64,000 nucleotides of DNA from Acanthaster planci (lineage: Eukaryota > Echinodermata > Asteroidea > Valvatida > Acanthasteridae): positions 658,533-722,532 of the forward strand of contig NW_019091600.1 of the NCBI RefSeq assembly GCF_001949145.1, given 5' to 3'. The translations under genes were made by a program, and so were the position numbers. The notes below the pieces were generated by a model. That model searched no databases. It was given only the letters and a program-made list of their open reading frames with translations, and had not been told where the DNA came from. Below, one piece after another: positions 47,779-58,900 of this stretch; within the stretch, counting starts at the first letter, position 1; each line of letters starts with the position of its first letter.

Positions 47779-50700
47779 CTACCATGACAGTTCAACAGGA
47801 TACTCCCCTGTCAAGCATGCCGTGCAGTGCCGCGACTTGTGCGAGGACGCGTCCTTGTTCTGGATGCCCTCCATCACGGCCGTCCTCAGACCGTCCACAG
47901 ACAGGTAGACCACACTGTCGGCCCCAAAGTGGCTGGCCAGGTGCTGCGTCTCCACACGGTTGGCGATCAGCTCCTCCTTGGTAGGGATGTTGATGCCCAT
48001 GTAGCAGGGGTGCTTGACTGGGGGCGAGGCCACACGGATGTGGACCTTGGGAGAAGGAGGGAGGGTGGGAAAGCAGACATCTTGAGGTATTGACAGATGT
48101 GTAAAAGAATTTGACAGGGGTGGAAAGAGACTCAGTGAGGCATTGAGAAAATGGCAGAAACAGTCTGAAGAGGGTTTGAGATAACTGGGGACCAATTTCA
48201 CAAACTGAATGAGCACATAAGATATCTACGGGTTAAAACTGGTTAAAGCCAAAATGTAATGCAATGATCACTTCCAGTAAACTTGTCCTGACCCGACTTT
48301 TGCTGAGTTTATAAACCCACCAGGCAATGTATTCTGTTTAGGAGTGTCTTGAAATTAGGCTAGTTGACTTTATACCAAATAAACCTCAATTTTTCTCACA
48401 TTTCAAACGTCATTCAAGTCTAGAATTATAGTTCTACAAAACAGTTTATTCATCTGCAAATATGTATGATATCTCAACTCTACGCACGAATACCTTCAAT
48501 TGGTGCTAGAGAGAGGTATTACAGATGCTTAAAGGTTAGATTACTCTTTTCCATTGTGAGAGTTATTCATTACCTCTTTTGCCCCAGCCTGTTTTAGAAG
48601 CTTGACAATCGGTGCAATAGTGTTTCCTCTGACGATGGAGTCGTCTATCAGTATAATGCGCTTTCCCTTGAAGTTCTCCGTTAATGCACCAAACTTCTTG
48701 GCCACGCCCAGCTGTCTTAGACGGGTGCTTGGCTGGATGAAGGTACGACCGATGTAGCGGTTCTTTGTCAAGACATCTGTATACGGGACACCAGACTGCA
48801 GAAAGGAAATTTATTAGGAAGTTTATTCTTCATTACATTTGCATTTCAACAATCACCTGATACATAATCTTTACACCAACAGAACTTAACATAATGTAAA
48901 ATCCAACCCAAGCATTGAAGAGGTCATTATTTCCAATTTTTTTATTCTTGTGTAGACAAAAACTTTAAATATCTCATAAATTCAAGTCTAATAACTGTTG
49001 TCTTTGCAGTTGACAGTCAATCCTCACCAAATTTCTTTGAAAGCAGTTTTCAAATAGCCACTTTCATTAAGCCCAGCCCAACTTGTGCCAAACTTTTATT
49101 AAAAAAAAAACCACATCATACAAACATTATACATTAAAGGTTACAAAGTTCTCAAAGAGTTACATGTAAAATATCAGTTAGACTTTTATTCAAGCCGCTT
49201 TCAAGACACATCACTCTCACCATCTGGGAGTAACCCAGTGCTGCTGGTGTGGCAGACTCTGGCACTGTGCTGACCAGATCCGCTTCTACTGGGGCTTCCA
49301 AGGCTAGTCTCTCACCACAGCGCCTCCGGACGGAATGCACCATCTGACCTAATGTTATAAGAAAAGAAACCCTTCTTAACTGACGATGCATTTAACTAGT
49401 AGAAGTGGCTATCAATGAAACTCTTTTTATGTTAATTTCACTCATGAATCTGAGAGGTACATGCAAAGGAAGTTGAAATATTAGATTGCCAGCTTAGCAC
49501 AGGATCCAACAGTGACATTGTGCGATAGGACCAGCTCCCACTGTTTCAGTAAGAGTACTTATTCAGCTGCTGTTGATTGCTCAGCGTAACAAAATGTACC
49601 AGAATATTACATCAGCACTTTTCTGGAATCAGGCATGATTAACCCTAACACTCCTCAATCCTTCACCTGTTGGAGGACTGAGGAGTGTTAGGGTTAAGGT
49701 TCATGTCTACACAGTATGAATTATGATGTGACTTGGAAGGTTAAAACATTACCTTTTGAAATAAAATTCCTGTTTACCTTCAAGAATGCTGTCGGGCCTT
49801 GCGAAGTAGACGTACTCAAATATGCAGAACGCGGGAGGTTGCTGGTCAGGTCTGGGCACCGTGGCTAGCGTCTTGATGCCCTGCTTGGTGATCTGTACAA
49901 TCTCTCCCGGTTGGACCTCTCGGTAGTACCGCGCCCCGATGGCCTGGAAGCTGCAAGACTCGGATGACACCACCCAACCCTCAATGCTGCTCTCCTCATC
50001 CTTGGGATCTGAATACCAAGTAGCAATTGATTGAGTGTTGAATCATCCTTTCTGAGAGATAGGATCATTTCATGCATCAAACATGCACAAACAGTCTTCA
50101 CTGGATCACTGTTGAGGCATTTCATGCATCGAACGTGCACAAACCGTCTTCACTGGATCACTTTTGAGGCAATTGGCCATATTGATGTTAGACTAGACAC
50201 CTGACTTGACCTGACCTCATATGCGTATTTAAACAAATACATGTACTCTGCCCTAACTGCCCTGCTGGACTTGGGATCTGAATTCTGCATAAGTGGGGCC
50301 ACTTTGCACAGTGAGGATCAGCTGTCATGGAATACTTTCATCAATTCACAGAATCACTCACATCTTAATCTGAGGAATACTAAATCTATCAAAACTTGGA
50401 GGATTTAAGACTGTTACTGCATGGCCACAATGAAGTTAGACTGCAGACATGACTTCATACATGTACAGTATGTACACACATAAAGGACAGGCAATAGCAT
50501 CAAATAGTCTGAAATTGTACTGGTGCACTGTGTAAAACCACAGACAATTTTTTTTCCGAAAAGTTTTTATTTGACGAATGCTGCTTGGCAGTTGGTTTTT
50601 ATAGGACAGCACTAAAATTTTTCAAGCTGAAAAGTTGATGCTAAGGAATGAAAATAAATACATTTCATTTTCTATACATATAAAAACCTCTACCACCATT

Positions 50701-53700
50701 CTCCCATGGACATTTAGAGTGCCACTTTAACCCCCTCGTCTCATCTGAAAGAGCAAAAACCATGTACATGTACACATCCTCTATCACACTATCCTCTTGA
50801 AAGTTCAAATTTTAACTTTATGCAATTTAAAAATCTTAAGCTTTTTATACGATGGTAAAAAAGAACAGGTGGATTTAATAGATGAAACGTCATCCATCTG
50901 TAGTCTCTTCAGCCATGTCCATTGTTTTCCATTCAAATAAATTGTTTTTTGGAAATGACTCTAACAGTGGATATGGTTGGAAAGTTACAGGTATAGTCTA
51001 TACTTTGTTATTTTTGCATTATGTTCGTTTGAGGCCAAAAAGGGCTTCAAATGCAAAAAAAGGTACCCAACAACTAACCAGACGAAGTTTTCTGTGAAAC
51101 TTCAGAAACAAAAATTAAAATATTCTAGGATCTTGATTTCAAATTAAAAGTTGCCGAGTCATGTTTTGAATTGTGCCCAAATTTAGCATCCCCAATGTAT
51201 TTTCATTCAGCTGAATGAAGCCATACGATGCTGAGCACTGAACCAAAGAATTCTAAAAATTGCACACAAGGGTGTGTCATTTCAATGTTTGTGTGTGCCA
51301 AAATGACAGCTTGCCAGAGAGAATAATTTCACAAGGAGTTTAGTCCCACGAATATCTTTAAACCAAGCATGCTTTTCAATAATAATTTCATCCGTTACAT
51401 TTCTCGATAGCTGTAACTGATGGGACTGTACCTAATGGCCATAGCCGGATATCCAAAAGTAATGGCCATAGCCGGATATCCAAAAGTAATGGCCATAGCC
51501 GGATATCCAAAAATAATTAGTTCATTAGAAGAATCTTTCGTATGCATAGTTTCTGCACATCCAGAGCCACGAGGAATTTTTTTGTAAAAATAACAAAATG
51601 AAAAATGAGACAGTCACAATTTTGAACATCCTGTGTTCATTGAAATGGCTGTTCACATCCTCTTGAAACCATTAAAAATATTGTGGGTGGTTTTATACAT
51701 GTACATAATACTATGAGCCAGTCCCACGGTTTTGTAGTACACATTGACGTATGTACATTATACATTAAACCTTCTCAATAAATTTCCTGTTCAATGTAGG
51801 CAAAAAAATTAAAATAAGTCATCCGTGCTTTCAAGTTAATTCTGGAAAATGGAAAATTTGTGACGCCACAGATTTGATGCACAGCTGTTGTGACTATTAA
51901 ACAAACGTTGTGACAGCTACAACATCATTCTTGTGTTGTCCCCCCCAAAGGGGACTTTTAGACAGATCGTAAAAGTGCATCCTGACAGTAATTAAACCCA
52001 GAGCAGTCTCCTGAAGTGCACATTATTTTTTGAACTCTTTCACTGCAGAAGCAACTCACATTCATCTCCCATGCTCTCATTTACACTGAAATGATACAGG
52101 CAGATTGTGTTCAGCAACAGTCAAGGGGGGGGAGACTTTGTAATATACGTGAGAAAGGCTATTTTTTGAGAATGTTACATGGCACGTAGTACTCTCGAAA
52201 ACGGCTTCACAGGTTTAACATTTCCTTTTCAATGTCTGGAAGTGGCTGAGTGGACATGAGATTGGACACATCAAACCACTTTTAAAATTCCTCACCTATG
52301 GAAAAATTGAAAAAAACCAAAGAAAGAAAAAAGGAAGGTGTAGGGATTTTACCTGGCGTATGGTGTACTTTTTGCACCGTTCACCAGGAGAAATCCAGTA
52401 CTGTTCTGCGAATAGACACAGGTCAAGCCTGACTCAGGAGGAATCTTCCTACTTTCCTAACCTATTAGGTATGCACAAATTCAAAAAAGCCAACTTACCC
52501 AGATAACCTACACCCATCAGTTTGCCAATGCATAGCGGCCTGTTCCCGTATGGGTCCCTGACAGCGTACACGCTCTCTCCGTGCATTATAAGCAGGGAGT
52601 AGGATAGCAAGGTTTCGTTCATCAGCTGCTTGATCCGTCCCAGCCAATCGGGTCCGTCCGACTCGCTGCCGGGGGGCGGTCGAGCCAGCAGCTGGGTGAT
52701 GACCTCAGAGTCAGAGGTCGTGGACAGGCCCACACCGTGTCGTAGAATCTGTAGGGTTAAGGAGATTCACAAAGATTCACCGTTTTTGGCTTTGTTTTAC
52801 AAAACATGGAATAGAGTCCTTCAGATAGCCTGTAAAAATTCTCTAGCTAAATTTTTCCTTCCGGGAAACCCATCACAATAGTTTCAAAATGTTTAACCAT
52901 GGGAGAATGTATGTTTACCCTGACAGGACTATTTGGTTAAACAAGACTTCACACAAATTGCAACCCAACACTACACAATCCATCTTATCTGCATATTATT
53001 CACTTTCAGGATGTCAAATTCTTCATGTGTTATGCATTAACGCGTCTTCAGAGGGCAAGAGCTCTTTTTCACCGGGACAGGCTTAAATAAACCTTTTGTG
53101 CATTCGTTGAAACTACATTAAAATAACAACAGCCTTTCAGACACCATGGAGATGCCAGCAATGCAAAACCTCTATTCATACAACAGCAGCGTTACTACTG
53201 GGCGATGAGACTGGTTCTTTGGGGGATTTTGGTAGTAGCTGAGTCCATCACAAGTCCCTTCATTAGTCCAATTACAAGTGCTTTCGGAAGACCAGTCATT
53301 AACAAAGGAGACCAGAGACAAAGGAATACTTTTGTAACAGATCATATGGATAGCTTGTGACTTGGACTAGAACTGGTGGACTTGGAGGGACTTGTGATGA
53401 CTTAACAATGACACTTGGGTTTTTTTTTTGACTATTCACAAAACATTTGATGAAAACAATTTCATGTACTTCACTTACACTTTCCCTCAGCCTGAGTGCA
53501 TTGACCAGTTCGCCGTTGTGAGCGACAGCGATCCAGCCGTGCAGGGTCTCCACATTGAAGGGCTGGCAATTGGTGAGGTCAGAGGTGCCGGCCGTTGAAT
53601 AGCGTGTGTGGCCGATGCCCAGGTTACCGTGTAGTTTGCCAAGGATCTCTTCACTGAAGATCTGGCCCACCAGGCCCATGCCTCGGTGCTTGCGGAAGGT

Positions 53701-54199
53701 GGCAGAGCTGCCATGGCTGGTGACGATGCCCGCGCTTTCCTGACCCCTGCGAGAAAACGTAACAAGAGAGAAACCAACATCATTCAGTAACACTCAAAAA
53801 TTGTGATTTCGTATTTGCACTGTATACAAGAAAAAATCACTCAGTTAATGTCACATAATTTTGTTGAAAAACTTGACAAGGTCAATTTCAAGGCTGCACT
53901 TTCACAGATGATAAAGAATGAAACTCTTTTTTCTTACCAAGTTAGTGAGAATTTTATCTGTGACTCAAAATATAAATTTGTGTCTATGCCACATGTATAA
54001 AGTGGCTCTCCCCAAATGATACATACCTGTGCTGCAGACCAACAAGCCCCAGCGAAATAATGTGCGGAACATCCAGCTGCGTTGGCCAGGTGCCCGTGGC
54101 AACACAACCAAAGACGCCACAAGCTTCTCTCAGTCCAACATCCTCCCATGTCTGAAGCTGTGTGTCTCCTGCATAACCGCAGATGCCACTGTCTGCCAT
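47779..54199 (-). CDS. PPAT: Amidophosphoribosyltransferase (glutamine PRPP amidotransferase)
   Basis: Catalyses the committed step of de novo purine synthesis: PRPP + glutamine to 5-phosphoribosylamine, in the cytosol. Exons 5' to 3' on the minus strand: 54199-54027, 53746-53479, 52748-52499, 50008-49778, 49348-49221, 48795-48574, 48045-47779; total 1539 nt, 512 residues (human 517), all phases consistent. The Ntn-hydrolase domain begins at Cys27 ([10 protein letters not shown]) after a propeptide to be removed; [15 protein letters not shown] and [14 protein letters not shown] follow. The PRT domain has the PRPP loop [13 protein letters not shown]. The four [4Fe-4S] cysteines are in [19 protein letters not shown] and RHCTACLTG, so the enzyme is the oxygen-sensitive Fe-S type. 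The start is the first ATG, with G at -3. Head-to-head with PAICS. Confidence 0.97.
49639..49697. repeat. Short near-perfect hairpin with CCCTAA core
   Basis: Arms 49639-49661 and 49675-49697 pair at 22 of 23 positions (TTAACCCTAACACTCCTCA and its complement) around a 13-base loop, inside PPAT intron 4. It could be a solo MITE core or a hairpin created by local inversion. Confidence 0.75.
50067..50170. repeat. 52-bp tandem duplication
   Basis: Two abutting 52-bp copies beginning ATTTCATGCATC (50067-50118 and 50119-50170), differing at four positions, in PPAT intron 3. Confidence 0.9.
51433..51513. repeat. 27-bp tandem repeat, three copies
   Basis: Unit TAATGGCCATAGCCGGATAT plus CCAAAAG at 51433-51459, 51460-51486 and 51487-51513, almost identical. 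The unit contains GGCCATAGCC and GGATATCC, both near-palindromic. Confidence 0.95.
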
Positions 54200-55906
54200 C
54201 TCGTCAAAACAAGCGGAAAGTTAAGATCAGCTGCATTTTTTTTAGAACAAAAGAAAAGAAAGCAGGTGTATATGAGGATTTATATGATTCAAGAAATGTT
54301 GCACTCTCCATATGAGAGGTTTAAATCTTTTAGAAAATGAAAACATCTAACTCAATAAAGCAGAATTTCTTCATCTTAGATCATGAACTATGATGAGACA
54401 CATACGGAAATTTAGGTCTAGACTGCCAAAAAAACCGCTGCCTTGAAAAATTTAACTAAATTGTTATAATTTGCATAATTATATACACGTACATATGCAG
54501 ATTCAATAATGCAATGCTAAATACTAGCTTAAACACTACATTCGATCGTCAACCAACTCACCCTGGGCCTACATGTAAGTTTCACTGAAATGAGCTCCAA
54601 CTGAGTAATCATGCCATCATGGGGAAAAATTCAAATGGTAAAATTTTCATTTCATTTCCCCATGCATGGCTTATAAAAAATTTCATGAATGGCAGCAGCG
54701 ACAGCTGGATTGCATGATTTAGCAGGTTTAATTAGCCTTATTTAGCATAGGCCTACACCGGCATTAAAAAAAAAGCATTTTAGCCTAAACATGCTAAATC
54801 ATAGCACTATTAGCAGGCCTAAATGGCAACAGGCTGAATATGTTTGACTTCAGCATGAATAGGCCTAGGCCTATTAGTAAAAATAGTAGGCCTAGGCCAA
54901 GTAGGCCTACAATTCAAATATAAATTCTAAATATATTTAAGGCATGTTAAGGTGACTGATTTCCNNNNNNNNNNNNNNNNNNNNNNNNNNNNNNNNNNNN
55001 NNNNNNNNNNNNNNNNNNNNNNNNNNNNNNNNNNNNNNNNNNNNNNNNNNNNNNNNNNNNNNNNNNNNNNNNNNNNNNNNNNNNNNNNNNNNNNNNNNNN
55101 NNNNNNNNNNNNNNNNNNNNNNNNNNNNNNCCCCCCCCCCACGGATGGATACACCTTGCTCAGAGCATGCTCTGAGTAGGCCTAGGATTGACGTACAACG
55201 ACGGGGAGGATATGGACGGAAAATCAGCAAGCAAATGGTTCGCCCCATACCTTGAAACTAACTTGATCCAAACGGTCCATATAATACAGATGCTAAAACT
55301 GTACCGTCTCTCCAGCTCTATGACAAAAACTAACAATAACAGTTGTTTTTTCAGCACCACGATCGTGCCAGCGATCGTAGCCACAGCTAGTTAAGGAGAC
55401 GCCGTCATTTACAAAAGCTTTTTACCGCAATGGCTCACAATAAAAAAGTTCGATTCGTTACCCGTGAATTCGACTCAACTGAAAAGAACAAATCGATACC
55501 AATTCGCATCGTAACAATTCCATAAACAGAAATCGTTCACAATAGTATTTTTTCTTGAAATATTCATCTGTTTTGTGGATGTTACTAATACACAAATATA
55601 TTGTGTACTTTAAGTGAAGGAGCAAATCCATTCAGAATGCTTCATGTTATTATCGATTCTGAATATATTGCAGTCGATTAAAAGGCACCGCACCTGGACT
55701 AAGTCTTGTATCGAGAAGTAGGTACACGAATTGCTATTCGAAACAAAAACGGTCCAAATAGGTACCTGGTTAAATCATACTGGAGTGCAAAAAAGGCACG
55801 TGGTTACGTAGTTGAAGTAAAACGGCGGGAGAAGGCAGAGGTACATTGTAACAACACTCACAGATTGCTGTTTTTTGTATAAAGACGTTTTCTGTCACAC
55901 TTTGAA
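54200..55906. promoter_or_regulatory. Divergent PPAT/PAICS upstream region
   Basis: 1.7 kb between the two start codons, including the sequence gap at 54965-55130. Near PAICS, CGGCGGGA at 55823-55830 resembles an E2F half site and GTATAAAG at 55877 a weak TATA. TAGGCCTA palindromes cluster at 54750-54910. Both genes are needed together, and vertebrates use one short bidirectional promoter for them; here the region is longer, and part of it may be 5' UTR or UTR intron. Confidence 0.5.
54965..55130. other. Assembly gap (N run)
   Basis: 166 undetermined bases followed at once by ten C. The C run may be an artefact of the gap edge. Any promoter element or 5' UTR exon inside is invisible. Confidence 0.99.
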
Positions 55907-58900
55907 ATGGCTGGTAAGTGAAATTTGAAGAACAGTTATAAAATACCAAAGTAATTTACTTTCCCATGTTAATTAAAGAATTTAGGTTTAGCCAGTATTT
56001 CGTCTGCGTCGTTTGCTAATTTAAATCATGTTTTTAAATGGGTCCGGACAACTCGACCGTTTGTCAACTCGACTTCGGTTCGGACAACTCCACCTTCCGT
56101 CAGTAAAAAGGAGAGACAAGTCGACCGTTGAGATACTTTGATACTTTGCCTTGGAAGAGAATTTCACGTAGTAACACTAGATAGACAATCCTAATTTTTG
56201 AGATATTATAAAAACGGTGGTGGCCGTAGTCAGGTAGTAGTAGTACTACTACTAGTACTATAGTAGGCTAGGTCGGCCTAGTCCATCTTTCATGTCTGCG
56301 CAATAAATCGACCTTGCACCCAAGCTGACCGAGCCACGCTACATATTACAGTCGTTTTCCTAGTTTGGTTTTTTCCTAGTTCTGGATCGCTTGAAATAAA
56401 AACCTACCTTCTTTTGATTGTGTGCTCTTCAGTTCTGCCGGTGCATTCTCGATGTTCTCAGACAGATTCTGTTTAAAAGGTGAACTGTGAGCTTCTTGTT
56501 GAATAAAACTTGGTCTCAGAAAATTTTTAGAAAAGAATTTTGGCCAGATTTCTGATTGGCCTTTTTTTGAATGGTTTGTCAGAAATCATCTAAGCGGAAA
56601 AAAAATCGACAAATGAATTAGTTACAGGGCGATATGTCACTCACTGCGAGTGATCCCAAATGTTTTTTTCATACTCAACAGTCATATAAACGTTTGCATC
56701 TAATGTCTGTTTTATCAAAATGGCTTTCAAAGTTTCTGTTTAGGCCTAATTAAAACTAGCAGAAAACTAAATGCATAATGCATACTTTTTCTTAATTTTG
56801 GATTGTGCATTAATTTAAGTGCATGCACGCAATATGTACGTTGCAAACTGTTCTCACTAATACGAACGTTGCAGAAATGTATGTGATGTAATGGGTTCGT
56901 CAATTGTGCAGCTGAAAAAGTTGAATCCAAATTTACGCAAAATCCACTTTTTTTATTTATTTGAATTCTTATTTATAAATTAATTTTCTCTAAATTAAGA
57001 AATTTTTCATTTAGAAAAATAAGCTTTTCACAAGGGTTCTGGCTGAAAATGGGTTTGCTGCTCGCATGGTTACTTTCCGGAAACCGATCCAGAACGAGGG
57101 AAAGTGTCGTCGCCACTTTGTCGATCCTGTACGTCCAAATTAAAAGTTCAAAATTTGAAATTAATTTGGTATCTCTATCACACAAGGTGAACGACTGACC
57201 ACGTTTCGCTGGAATTTGAGGATTTTTTGTAGCTGCAATCTGAATAATTTTCACGATCTGGAACTAGGAGAATGTCTGTAAATATGTGTACTGGTCAAGT
57301 TGTCTCTCTGTCAAAGTCAAGTTGTCTTAATGGACGACTTGGCAAACGGTCGAGTTTTTTAACAGTTGAGTTATCTCAACGGTCGAGTTGTCTGAAGTCG
57401 AATTGTCCGACATCCATTGAGATAGGCATAACGTGTGTGACTGTATAATCGCTAGGTCCCTTATTTTTGCCTTTACTGTGAATACGAATCAGACTTGACA
57501 GTAGGAGGCAAAATTAGGGACCTGGCGACTACAGTTACGCAGGTTAGGCCTACATGTACTACTGGGTCATGTACATGAAGATCTATTGTGCATGTCCAAC
57601 AAACATGAACAGCAGGCTTAAGACTAGCATGACAAGTTGGCACATGTTGGGACCTAACGTTACATGTACAAATACTGGGGGGAGGGAAAGTAGCACCATC
57701 AACATTCGAATGTACATGTAGGCCTGTGTTATTTCATCTATGGACCGAAGCATGCATATATCACCTGCAGTTGGTTGAGAAAACGGAACAGCGTACATGT
57801 ATACGTAGGCCTAGGGCTGTGTGTGTGTGGTTAGTGCTTATGTATCACACAGAATACAATGCACACAGCACAACTTCATCACATGTGCAAGGCCAGCCAA
57901 CCACAGTCATGACAGTGCTAGCACTGGCCATGCCACGGTGTGGTACTCAATTTTGTAGAGTTACAGGGCACCGGTTATGCAACGCTCTTGCCGCAGTTGT
58001 GCAAAACCGTTTCATGTATCTTCACAGTAAAAAATATGGTCCAAAAAACACCCAACTGAAGTTAAACCTACAAATTGCCTTCAAACAACTACCGACTAAA
58101 GGTTGAGCCTTTGATGATACATTTGAGGTATAAAATGTTTTTAAAAAGCATTCCTGCTAAAAAGATCATTTTTGTTCATGGATTTTAGGGTTTTCACATG
58201 CATGATAAAATGCATCATGGTGAAAATGTAGAGATTGTACTTTAAACATGATTTTTCTTATTTTCCAATTTTGCACACTTTTTTTTTAGACCACAAGGAA
58301 CAGCTCTCTCCCCCTTTCCGGTATAAATACGCTATCCATACACGTATGTGTTTTAACCAACAAAACTACATGTACATGTAGGACGCAAGTTGAAAATAGA
58401 ATGCCAAGGTTGTACATGATGTAGGGGTAACTGGTCCATATACAGACATCGCTTACATTCCCTTGCTGTGGTTTATAAGAAATCAAAAAGTGATGCGTCC
58501 TGAGAACTCAAATACTGCAGTGAAAATCGCATGTTCATGTACTTACAAAACACTTAAAAATCTTGAGGCCAGTCTCATAGGGTCTGTTCACAGAGTGGCA
58601 AGTTATGTCCATGTATCATGTGTATGGAACTCTTTTCCATTCAGTCCTAGGTACATAAGGTTGAAGACCTATGCCCTTAGGCAAACAGAATGAAATTTCA
58701 TTTTTGTATCAGTCATTTTTTTTTTCATTTTCCAGTTGGCTAAGAGAGAACCAGCTGAATTTTATTGAAAAAGTGACATAAGATTCTGTTGAATGTCCGT
58801 ACTCATCCTCGTCAAACAAGATATAACCTTTTCATTTCTCAAAATTAACACACTGAAACAGCTATTAGCCAGCACACGGTTACCTCCCCAACCTCAGCCA

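Larger units (their letters stand above)
50009..52498 (-). other. PPAT intron 3, 2.5 kb
   Basis: The longest PPAT intron. It contains a 52-bp tandem duplication at 50067-50170 and a 27-bp unit in three copies at 51433-51513. The rest is AT-rich with no coding structure. Confidence 0.7.

Noticed and set aside
55131-55140. Run of ten C next to the N gap
   Set aside because: Position exactly at the gap edge suggests an assembly artefact rather than a biological tract.
55431-55526. Short ORF starting ATGGCTCACAATAAAAAAG between PPAT and PAICS
   Set aside because: Only about 31 codons, basic, no homology recognised and no splice donor. Probably chance or 5' UTR.
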